Source of the DNA: Sphaerisporangium sp040649355 | Lineage (GTDB): Bacteria > Actinomycetota > Actinomycetes > Streptosporangiales > Streptosporangiaceae | DNA length: 64,000 bases | Reading direction: 5' to 3' | Assembly: GCF_043197795.1 (NCBI RefSeq) | Contig: NZ_JBICTU010000002.1 | Span: forward strand, 186,001 to 250,000 | Translations under genes and position numbers: made by a program | Notes under the pieces: model-generated | What the model saw: the letters and a program-made list of their open reading frames with translations, nothing else | What the model was told of the DNA's origin: nothing | Database searches by the model: none | Shown here: one piece after another, positions 57,358-64,000 of the stretch | How positions within the stretch are numbered: the first letter of the stretch is position 1 | Layout: every line of letters begins with the position of its first letter

Positions 57358-58715
57358 GAGGCGCCCTCCAGGCGGTGCGCCGTACGGGCCAGCAGCCGTC
57401 CGGCGGGATGGAGCGGGTCGATGTCGCGCCCGCGCAGCCAGGTGCGGCGCACCGTCCCGTACAGACGCCGGCCGGTGTACGGGCCGACCGGCTGGCGGTG
57501 GCGCAGATCCTCCACACGCACGGTGAATCCCTCGTCGGGGGCGAAGACGCACAGGTCGGCGTCGTATCCGGGGGCGATCATGCCCTTGGCGGCGAGGCCC
57601 GCGAGGCGTGCGGGGCGCTCGCTCATCCACCGGACGACCTCGGCCAGGGAGATCCCGCGACGACGGGCTTCGGTCCACACGACCGGCAGCGCGAGCTGTA
57701 GCGAGGAGATGCCGCCCCAGGCGGCGCCGAAGTCGCCGGTGTCGCGGTGCTTGAGCTCGGCCGCGCAGGGCGAGTGGTCGGAGACCACCATGTCGAGGGT
57801 GCCCCGGACCAGCCCCGACCACAGGGGCTCGCGGTTGGCGGCCTCACGGATCGGCGGGCAGCACGCGAACTCCGTGGCGCCGTCGGAGATCTCCTCGGCG
57901 CACAGCGAGAGGTAGTGGGGGCAGGTCTCGGCGGTGATCCGCACGCCGTCGCGGCGGGCGGCCGCGATCAGCGGCAGCGCCTCGGCGCCGGACAGGTGCA
58001 CGATGTGGGCGCGGGCCCCGGTCAGCCTGGCCGCGCCGATCACCGCCGCGACGGCGGCCCGCTCCACGCGGGCGGGACGCGAGGCGAGGAAGTCCCGGTA
58101 GCGCCGCCCGGCCGGCGGCGGGCAGCTCGCCAGCTCGGCCTCGCTCTCGGCGTGTACGAGCAGCACGGCGTCGAGCTCGCGCAGTGCCCGCATCGCCGTG
58201 ACCAGTCCGTCCTCCGACAGCGGGGGGAAGTCCGGGGCGCCGGAGTCGGCCAGGAAGCACTTGAAGCCGAGGACCCCGGCCCGGTGCAGCGCGGCCAGCT
58301 CTCCGGTGCCGCCGGGGATCGCCCCGCCCCAGAAGCCGACGTCGACGTGGCACCGCCCCAAGGCGGCGGCGCGCTTGGCCGCGAGCGCCGCGACGTCGAC
58401 GGTGGCCGGGACGCTGTCCACCGGCATGTCGACGAGCGTCGTGATCCCGCCCGCCGCCGCGGCGCGGGTGGCGCTGGCGAACCCCTCCCACTCGGTGTGG
58501 CCCGGCTCGTTGATGTGGACGTGCGAGTCGACCAGGCCGGGCAGCAGCACCGCGTCCGGCCCCAGCTCGACCACCTCGGCGGCGCCGGGGAAGGCCGTGC
58601 CGTGGGGCGCGACGGCGGCGACGCGGCCGCCGCGCACCGAGACCGTGGCCGGGGCCTCGCGGCGGCCGGTGACGGCCCGGCGGGCGTGGATCACCAGGTC
58701 CGGCGGCGCTTCCAC
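57354..58715 (-). CDS. allB: allantoinase
   Basis: 453-residue amidohydrolase that opens the hydantoin ring of allantoin. Metal site DSHVHINEPGHTEWEGF near residue 63, the carboxylated Lys in GFKCFLADSG near 150, HAESEAEL, IVHLSGAEAL, ETCPHYLSL and the final Asp in VVSDHSPC. The NEPGHTEWEGF signature separates it from hydantoinases and dihydroorotases. GTG 58715 is two bases after the LOG-family stop; an open frame further upstream is shadow of that gene. First of the three ureide genes. Confidence 0.92.
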   Translation of the reverse strand: MEAPPDLVIHARRAVTGRREAPATVSVRGGRVAAVAPHGTAFPGAAEVVELGPDAVLLPGLVDSHVHINEPGHTEWEGFASATRAAAAGGITTLVDMPVDSVPATVDVAALAAKRAAALGRCHVDVGFWGGAIPGGTGELAALHRAGVLGFKCFLADSGAPDFPPLSEDGLVTAMRALRELDAVLLVHAESEAELASCPPPAGRRYRDFLASRPARVERAAVAAVIGAARLTGARAHIVHLSGAEALPLIAAARRDGVRITAETCPHYLSLCAEEISDGATEFACCPPIREAANREPLWSGLVRGTLDMVVSDHSPCAAELKHRDTGDFGAAWGGISSLQLALPVVWTEARRRGISLAEVVRWMSERPARLAGLAAKGMIAPGYDADLCVFAPDEGFTVRVEDLRHRQPVGPYTGRRLYGTVRRTWLRGRDIDPLHPAGRLLARTAHRLEGAS

Positions 58716-58717
58716 GC

Positions 58718-59302
58718 TCAGCCCCGGGGACGGGGGACGGTGGCCTGCGCGAGGGTCCGCTCCAGCAGGGTCAGGGCCTCGCCGACGTCCTCGGCCACGG
58801 GCGCGAGCCCCAGGTCGTCCGCGCCGACGACCAGTTCGGCCGCGAACGCCTCCCGCAGCCGCCGCCAGCGGGCGCCGAGCAGCACCAGCCGGGCCGCGCC
58901 CGGCTCTGTCTGCAGGGCGGACCAGACCACGGCGGCCTCGCCGAGCGTGCCCACCCCGCCGGGGAGGGCCACCACCGCGTCGGCGGCGAGCAGGTGGCGC
59001 AGCCGTCCGGCGTAGTCGTCCGCCCAGCGGAGCTCGGTGCACCACGGGCTCGGGGTGAGCCCGGTCCAGCCCCTCATGGGCAGCCCGACCACCGCCGCCC
59101 CGGCCTCGCGCGCGCCCCGGGCGGCGGCCCCCATCAGCCCGCCGTACCCGCCGGTCATCACCCGCCAGCCCCGGCCGCCGAGCGCCGCGCCGAGGGCGAA
59201 GGCCTGGTGCCAGGCGGGGTCGGGGGCCTCCAGCCGCGCCGATCCGACGATCGCCACGGTGGGAGCCCCCGGCGCCTCATCCGGCGACGAGCTGGTACCC
59301 AC
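58718..59302 (-). CDS. LOG-family (lysine decarboxylase-like fold) protein
   Basis: 194-residue nucleotide-binding protein of the LOG/TIGR00725 group. The two family motifs are present: VMTGGYGGLMGAAARGA near residue 50 and ALPGGVGTLGEAA near residue 113. LOG enzymes hydrolyse nucleoside 5'-monophosphates to base and ribose 5-phosphate, but the PGGxGT-only branch includes proteins of unknown activity. GTG start with AAGGGG upstream, overlapping the metallophosphoesterase gene by 26 bases. Its place directly before allantoinase hints at a purine-nucleotide source for the pathway; this is inference. Confidence 0.82.
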   Translation of the reverse strand: MGTSSSPDEAPGAPTVAIVGSARLEAPDPAWHQAFALGAALGGRGWRVMTGGYGGLMGAAARGAREAGAAVVGLPMRGWTGLTPSPWCTELRWADDYAGRLRHLLAADAVVALPGGVGTLGEAAVVWSALQTEPGAARLVLLGARWRRLREAFAAELVVGADDLGLAPVAEDVGEALTLLERTLAQATVPRPRG

Positions 59303-60236
59303 GGATCCCCTTCTTGGTGGACAGGCTGATCAGGGCTCCGCGCAGCACGCCCTCGGAGTACTCGCTTCCCGGGTTGATCGAGCGGGAGCGGCCGATGCCG
59401 GCCTCGCCCCGGGACTCGTGGATGTGCCCGTGCAGGCCGAGCAGCGGCTGGTAGGTGGTCATCGCGTCGCGTACGGCCTGCGAGCCGACCCCGGTGATCA
59501 CCGGGCTTCCCGACTTCAGCACCGGGCGGAACTCGGCGTCCAGGGCCATGGCCTGGTCGATCGGGGTGTCCTTGGGCGGCACGTGCAGGTTGAAGATGGC
59601 CTTGGAGGTGTCGGGGACCTTGGCCGCCTCGCGGTTGATGCGCTCGGCGAGCTGGTCCTCGGGCAGCTCCCGTGGGGAGTCCCACGGGGTGGGGTTGGAG
59701 TAGCCGACCGAGATCATCGTGAAGCCGCCGGGCAGTTCGACCAGCCGCCCCTCGGGGTTGATCAGCATGTCGGAGGAGCCGAGCACGTCGTCGACGAACA
59801 GCGGGTCGTCGTTGCCCGGCGCGAGCAGGCACATGATGCCGGTGCCCGCCAGCCGCTCCTCCGCCAGCGACATCCACGCCGACAGCGTCTGGTGCATGTG
59901 CTTGCGGAAGGTCTCCTCGACCAGCTCCGGGCGCTCGCGGAACTCGGCGATCTCGTCGGGGGTGGTGTCGTAGGCGTAGAACCCGGCGTCCGCGATGAGC
60001 TTGCGCAGCGCGGGCAGCTCCTCGGCCCCGACCTCCCGGTCACGGCCGAACAGGTGGGAGCGGTACCGCCCGCCCGTGCCCTCGACGATGGGCACCAGCA
60101 TCTTGCCGGTGATGTCCCCACCCATGATCAGCACGTCGGCCCCGTAGAACCTGCCGGCGTTGATGAACTTGCGGAAGCAACGGTCCGAACCGTGGATGTC
60201 GGTGGCAAAGAAGATCTTGACGTCACGACTGCGCAT
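59277..60236 (-). CDS. metallophosphoesterase
   Basis: 319-residue calcineurin-like phosphoesterase. Metal motifs in order: FFATDIHGSDRCF near residue 9 (DxH), MGGDITGK near 38, LLAPGNDDP near 143 (GNDD variant of GNHD), LHVPPKDTP (His) and LLGLHGHIHESRG near 270 (GHxH). The GND instead of GNH is also seen in other MPE subfamilies. ATG 60236 has GGAGGG six bases before it and overlaps the nucleotidyltransferase end. Substrate unknown; in this operon a phosphorylated sugar or nucleotide is likely. Confidence 0.87.
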   Translation of the reverse strand: MRSRDVKIFFATDIHGSDRCFRKFINAGRFYGADVLIMGGDITGKMLVPIVEGTGGRYRSHLFGRDREVGAEELPALRKLIADAGFYAYDTTPDEIAEFRERPELVEETFRKHMHQTLSAWMSLAEERLAGTGIMCLLAPGNDDPLFVDDVLGSSDMLINPEGRLVELPGGFTMISVGYSNPTPWDSPRELPEDQLAERINREAAKVPDTSKAIFNLHVPPKDTPIDQAMALDAEFRPVLKSGSPVITGVGSQAVRDAMTTYQPLLGLHGHIHESRGEAGIGRSRSINPGSEYSEGVLRGALISLSTKKGIRGYQLVAG

Positions 60237-61011
60237 CGATCGGCCCTCCAATCTCGTCGGGGAGGTCGTACCAGGGCACGCGGCGGCCCACCGCGTTGCG
60301 CGCCCGCCACTTCAGCGACTTCGGGGCGGCGGCGAGCACCTCGCCGAGCCCGCGCGCCCGGTCGCCGACCGCCTCCGCCTCGGCCGGGGCGAGCAGCTCG
60401 GCGGCGAGGGCGGGAAGCCGGGCGAGGTTGTCGGTGAAGGTCGTGTACCAGCCCCAGTCCGTGCTCGTGATCCTCACGAGCCGGTCGGAGCTGATGTGGT
60501 CGATCCCGGTCCCCCGCGCGTCCGGCGCCGCGACCTCGTGGGTGAGCAGGATCGTCAGCGCGTCCGTCAGGTCCTTGCGGTTGACCTCCACCACCTGCAG
60601 CTTGGTGAGCAGCAGGTCGGCGGGCGAGAGCGTCTCCGGGTGCAGGGAGAGCCGGTCGGCGAGGTCCATGCTGTGGCACATCTGGAACCCGCCCACGAAC
60701 ACGTCGAGCTTGCGGTCGTTGGGCTCGTCGGCGAACAGCATCCGCCGGTCGCCGCGCATGTTGTTGAACCGCACGTTGGGGACGTAGCCGAGCTCGGTCA
60801 TGGCCGACCTGAACGCCCTGCCCTCCTTGGGGAGGATCACCAGGTCGATGTCGCCGTACTCCCGGCCCAGCGTGGCGGGCACGTCGCGGTGCCGGTGCCG
60901 CGCGACGGCGAGGCCGCCGATGAGCCGTACGGTGAGGCCGCGCCCGGCGAACGCGGAGGTGAGCCGGGTGGCCTCGGCCTCGATGTCGGCGAGGGGGACG
61001 GGAGCGCTCAT
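60223..61011 (-). CDS. nucleotidyltransferase-fold protein
   Basis: 262-residue protein with a minimal nucleotidyltransferase core: LIGGLAVARHRHRD near residue 30, the Asp pair in REYGDIDLVIL near 54, and DRKLDVFVGGF near 100 (third acidic residue). The helical C-terminal half matches no named family I recognise. It may transfer nucleotides to a sugar phosphate, or be a relative with lost activity, although all three carboxylates are present. Overlaps its upstream neighbour by four bases (ATGA) and the phosphoesterase gene downstream by 14 bases. Confidence 0.78.
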   Translation of the reverse strand: MSAPVPLADIEAEATRLTSAFAGRGLTVRLIGGLAVARHRHRDVPATLGREYGDIDLVILPKEGRAFRSAMTELGYVPNVRFNNMRGDRRMLFADEPNDRKLDVFVGGFQMCHSMDLADRLSLHPETLSPADLLLTKLQVVEVNRKDLTDALTILLTHEVAAPDARGTGIDHISSDRLVRITSTDWGWYTTFTDNLARLPALAAELLAPAEAEAVGDRARGLGEVLAAAPKSLKWRARNAVGRRVPWYDLPDEIGGPIDAQS

Positions 61012-63086
61012 GCCGGTTCTCCGATCACGACACGGTGGATCGTGTCGTAGTGCTCGGTCTTCGCCGCCTCGCTCGGGAAGTTGTAGCTCTTCTTGCCCAG
61101 CGCCTCGGCGAGGTGGAAGCCGATCAGGCTCAGCGGGAGCGCCGCCAGCAGCGGCGAGAACTCCTCGGGTACTCCGGGGGCCAGCGGCAGGTGCAGCGCG
61201 GGCCGCTCTGGGGCGAGGTCGCTGACGACGATCGGGAAGGCCCCGATGAAGTCGAGCTCGCTCAGGATCTCCGCCGCCCGGTCGGCTCCGGCTCCCGAGG
61301 GGGCGACCATGACCACCGGGGTTCCGGCCGAGCTCACGAAGTACTCCTCGTGAGCCCATTCCTCGATGTTGGTGCTCACCCCGACGACCTGCGGGCCCTC
61401 GAACAGCTTGGCCGCGCCGAACTTCGCCGACGACTCGTTGGGCCCCGCCCCGAGGAAGGTGATCCAGCCGTGCCCGGCGAGCGACCGCGCCGCCTCGTCC
61501 GCCGGGCCGGCGTTGGCCCGCAGGGTCCGCTCGGCCAGCGCGGGTACGGCCGTGAGCGCGGCGCGCGCGGCGGAGGTGTCCCGGCCGCGGGCCCGCGCCC
61601 AGCGCAGGGCCAGGTCGTCCAGGGTGGCGACCATGCCGAGGTAGGTGCTGGTGCCGGGCGAGAAGCCGAGGGTCGGCACCCCGATGGGCAGCACCAGCTC
61701 GGCCGCCTCGGCCAGCGCTCCGCTCTGGTTGTTGGTCAGCGCGATGGCCAGGTGCCCGAACCTGCGAGCCTGCACCACCGCCTCGGTGGTGCGCCCCACC
61801 CTGCCGGAGAACGACACGCACACGACGGCGCTCCGCTCCGGCAGGTAGCGCACCTGGTAGCGGGCGAAGTCCAGGGCGTGCACGGCCCGAGCGGAGATCC
61901 CGGTGTGCCGCTGGAACGCCAGCGCCGTGGCCAGCCCGGCGAAGTAGGAGTCGCCGCAGCCGACCATGAACAGATGCTCGATGCCGCGTTCGGCCAGGAT
62001 CCGCGCGATGCGCTCCACGTGGCCGTCGGGGTCGTCCAGGTGCTGGGCGATCACGTCCGGGATCATGGCGATCTCCCGGCGCATCACGTCGATGTCGTAC
62101 GCGGGCTCCTCGGCGGACGCGGCGGACGCCCCCGGCGCGGGCGGGGCGACGTCCCCGGTGGGCAGGGCCGCGAACCGCCGCCGGGCGGTCTCCGGGTCGA
62201 GACCGGCGAGGGCCAGCGAGCCGAACTCCCCGATCGCCCACGCCGCGCTGGCCGCGCCGCGCCGTACGGCCTCCGGCAACGGCAGGCCGGCGGCCAGCGC
62301 GGCGGCCAGCGCACCGCAGAAGGTGTCCCCGGCACCGGTGGTGTCGACGGCGTTCGCCGGGTAGGCCCCGACCCGCTCGGGCGCCGCCATGCCCTCCGCG
62401 TCGATCAGGGCGCCCTCGGCCCCGAGTTTCACCACCACCGCCGGGACGCCGCGCCGCCGGAGCAGCGCCGCCGCCCGGGGCGGGTCGTCGTAACCGGCCA
62501 GCGCGGCCAGTTCCTCCCTGCTGGGGACGAACACGTCGGCCCGCGTGGCCAGCCGCAGGACGGCCTCGGGATCGCCGGCCCAGTCCTCGTGGGTGTCCAG
62601 CGTGATCAGCGCGCCTGGGGCACGGCTCCTGATGTGGTCGACCAGTTCGGCCGCCGCGGGCAGGGGCATGGCCGCGATGTGGACCACGGGCGCCGGGTCG
62701 TCCCCGAGCCACCCGTCCGGGAGGTCCTCCGGCCGCACCGCGACCTCGCGTGATCGTTCCCTCGGGGTCCGGTACAGCCAGTGCCGCCGCCCGTCGTCCT
62801 CGTAGACCACCCAGTTGCGGACCGTGGGACCTTCGACGGTCCGCACCCCGGTGGTGTCCACCTCCAGCCGGTCGAGCGTGTCGAGGATCCCGGCGGGGAG
62901 GTCGTCGCCACGCCTGGTGACGATCCCGGCCGCCGGGTTCCACAGCCGCGCCGCCAGCACCGCGTACACGGCGTTGCCACCGGGGCTGGCCATACGCACC
63001 GTGCCGTCGGACCGTACGACGTCGTCGATGGTCAGGTTGCCGATGACGAGCACGCGCCGCGGGTTCGCGGTACTGGTCGGACGCAT
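61008..63086 (-). CDS. fusion: PfkB-family sugar kinase + GlmS-like double SIS domain
   Basis: 692 residues in one chain. Residues 1-320 form a PfkB kinase: VLVIGNLTIDDVV, SPGGNAVYAVLAARLW, VKLGAEGALID and the catalytic DTTGAGDTFCGALA near 250. After a Pro/Ala-rich linker (about 320-335) residues 340-690 hold two SIS domains: FMVGCGDSYFAGLATA near 374, VCVSFSGRVGRTTEAV near 425, then FLGAGPNESSAKFGAAKLFE near 545 and SYNFPSEAAKTEHYDTIHR at the end. No glutaminase domain is present. In fructoselysine use, FrlD (PfkB) and FrlB (SIS deglycase) work consecutively, with an APC transporter FrlA; this fusion beside an APC gene could be a one-protein version. Another ketose substrate is possible. AAGGAG precedes the ATG. 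Confidence 0.88.
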   Translation of the reverse strand: MRPTSTANPRRVLVIGNLTIDDVVRSDGTVRMASPGGNAVYAVLAARLWNPAAGIVTRRGDDLPAGILDTLDRLEVDTTGVRTVEGPTVRNWVVYEDDGRRHWLYRTPRERSREVAVRPEDLPDGWLGDDPAPVVHIAAMPLPAAAELVDHIRSRAPGALITLDTHEDWAGDPEAVLRLATRADVFVPSREELAALAGYDDPPRAAALLRRRGVPAVVVKLGAEGALIDAEGMAAPERVGAYPANAVDTTGAGDTFCGALAAALAAGLPLPEAVRRGAASAAWAIGEFGSLALAGLDPETARRRFAALPTGDVAPPAPGASAASAEEPAYDIDVMRREIAMIPDVIAQHLDDPDGHVERIARILAERGIEHLFMVGCGDSYFAGLATALAFQRHTGISARAVHALDFARYQVRYLPERSAVVCVSFSGRVGRTTEAVVQARRFGHLAIALTNNQSGALAEAAELVLPIGVPTLGFSPGTSTYLGMVATLDDLALRWARARGRDTSAARAALTAVPALAERTLRANAGPADEAARSLAGHGWITFLGAGPNESSAKFGAAKLFEGPQVVGVSTNIEEWAHEEYFVSSAGTPVVMVAPSGAGADRAAEILSELDFIGAFPIVVSDLAPERPALHLPLAPGVPEEFSPLLAALPLSLIGFHLAEALGKKSYNFPSEAAKTEHYDTIHRVVIGEPA

Positions 63087-63131
63087 CTGTACTGCTCCTT
63101 CGTGATCTCTGGTGGGCGGGGGCGGGGCCGG

Positions 63132-64000
63132 TCACTCCGGCGGGATCTCCCGGTAGACCAGGCTGAGGTCGACGCCCCTGCTGCGGTTGATCAGGCGGGC
63201 CGCGACGTACCAGACCACTCCGGTCGCGACGACGCCGAACATGAACCAGAGCGAGAGCTGCCGGGTCACCGCGAACATGGAGTTGATCGTGTCGTCGGCG
63301 ATGAACGTGATCATCAGCGCGCCGAGGGAGAGCACGCCGCCCGCGCCGGCCAGCGCGACCGCCGGGATGCCGAACACCCGCTTGCCGCCCGCCGACTCCC
63401 AGACGTTGCGCAGCCGGTACGGGAAGACAACCCCGGCCAGAGACACGATGATGAATGCCAGGATCTGCGCGAGCAGGGCGCCGAGCAGGCTGGCGTCCGA
63501 CCAGTTGACCAGGGCGATCAGGGCGAGCTCGCCGGTGATGACGCAGAGCACGATGGCCTTCACCGGGGTGTGGAACCGCTCGCTGACGTCGCCGAGCTTC
63601 TGCGGCACCGTGCGGTCGAGGGACCAGGCGAGCATGTACCGGGTCGCCTGCATCGTCGACAGCGGGGTGCCCATCACCGCCCAGATCACGAAGCCGACGC
63701 CGATGAGGAGCAGCAGGAAGACGTTGTGCGTCAGCAGCGCGGCCAGGAAGTTGAAGCCGGGCGGCAGCCCCGCGGGCAGGCCGAGGGTGTCGGGAGCGGC
63801 CCCGGCCAGGTAGCCCAGGCTGCCGAGCCACTCGGGGCTCACATTGCTGGTGAGCACGACCGTGAGCAGGGCGAGCACCAGGCCGTTGATCAGCACGCCG
63901 CCGACCATGGCGCGGTACTGGGTCTTGGACGCCCGCTTGATCTCGCCGCCGATCTGCGCGGAGCCCTGGGCGTAACCGACCACGAAGAACACCCAGGGCA
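63132..64000 (-). CDS. APC-superfamily permease, 5' end outside window
   Basis: The last 289 codons of an amino-acid/polyamine/organocation transporter; the frame is still open at the window edge. FFVVGYAQGSAQIGGEIKRA is the core region around helices 6-7, followed by about seven membrane segments. MLAWSLDRTVPQKLGDVSERFHTPV is the conserved cytoplasmic loop of APC carriers. It ends DLSLVYREIPPE. It is 45 bp upstream of the kinase-SIS fusion, so it probably imports that enzyme's substrate or allantoin-related ureide. The N-terminal half, with the substrate site, cannot be judged here. Confidence 0.88.
   Translation of the reverse strand, partial: PWVFFVVGYAQGSAQIGGEIKRASKTQYRAMVGGVLINGLVLALLTVVLTSNVSPEWLGSLGYLAGAAPDTLGLPAGLPPGFNFLAALLTHNVFLLLLIGVGFVIWAVMGTPLSTMQATRYMLAWSLDRTVPQKLGDVSERFHTPVKAIVLCVITGELALIALVNWSDASLLGALLAQILAFIIVSLAGVVFPYRLRNVWESAGGKRVFGIPAVALAGAGGVLSLGALMITFIADDTINSMFAVTRQLSLWFMFGVVATGVVWYVAARLINRSRGVDLSLVYREIPPE

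Noticed and set aside
57354..58715. Hydantoinase or dihydroorotase
   Set aside because: The NEPGHTEWEGF metal loop and the neighbouring racemase and allantoicase point to allantoinase.
58718..63086. Canonical ADP-heptose synthesis cluster
   Set aside because: The SIS part is a GlmS-like double domain and the nucleotidyltransferase is not of the HldE type; kept only as an alternative analogy.

Overview
This is a very GC-rich actinobacterial chromosome segment. Gene content and order (an lhr-type helicase, clgR-cinA-pgsA-rimO-rodZ-ftsK, rnj-dapA, dapB-M16-pnp-rpsO-ribF) and the ROK/MsiK-style sugar importers without their own ATPase suggest a sporulating, soil-type actinomycete, most likely Streptosporangiales (Nonomuraea, Streptosporangium or a relative). 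The order-level assignment is inference from memory of gene order. No rRNA, tRNA or CRISPR array was seen.

The conserved backbone is broken by accessory blocks. (1) 1-3863: the C-terminal four fifths of Lhr. (2) 3864-6660: a decayed patch with an ACC-deaminase-like remnant, a PadR/membrane-protein pair and a frameshifted phytase-esterase-like pseudogene. (3) 5984-14113: a probable cell-wall sugar and muropeptide module, comprising a VanX-like D,D-dipeptidase, two closely similar ROK regulators sharing a 20-bp operator box, a sugar ABC importer and a NagZ-type GH3 enzyme. (4) 14324-17581: a membrane protein fused to an endonuclease/exonuclease/phosphatase domain, an Rrf2 regulator and a Nei-type DNA glycosylase. 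(5) 17681-24338: the minus-strand core ftsK-rodZ-rimO-pgsA-cinA-clgR.

(6) 24404-37675 is a pectin/uronate catabolic island. A secreted PL1 pectate lyase makes oligogalacturonides. KduI and KduD process unsaturated uronates to 2-keto-3-deoxygluconate, which KdgK phosphorylates. A parallel oxidative branch has uronate dehydrogenase, an enolase-superfamily enzyme and KdgD, which yields 2-ketoglutarate semialdehyde. An ABC importer, two IclR regulators, a 4-oxalocrotonate-tautomerase-like protein and a sodium:solute symporter with a large internal deletion complete it. Three promoters in this island carry pairs of one 17-bp site repeated exactly 20 bp apart, defining a regulon.

(7) 37686-53617 returns to the backbone: a DUF402 protein, RNase J and DapA, then a regulator-rich insertion (GntR/UTRA, EamA exporter and MocR with overlapping divergent start codons, CGNR zinc finger, GNAT, MenA-like prenyltransferase), then DapB, M16 peptidase, PNPase with a leader hairpin, S15 and RibF. 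(8) 53878-64000 is another accessory block: a threonine-synthase-like enzyme, then an eight-gene, tightly overlapping minus-strand operon. In transcription order this is an APC permease (cut by the window end), a PfkB kinase-double SIS fusion, a nucleotidyltransferase, a metallophosphoesterase, a LOG-family protein, allantoinase, allantoin/hydantoin racemase and allantoicase. The combination of ureide breakdown with a one-polypeptide kinase/SIS enzyme is the most unusual gene set here. Two minisatellites, one coding and one just past a stop codon, mark the end of that operon.
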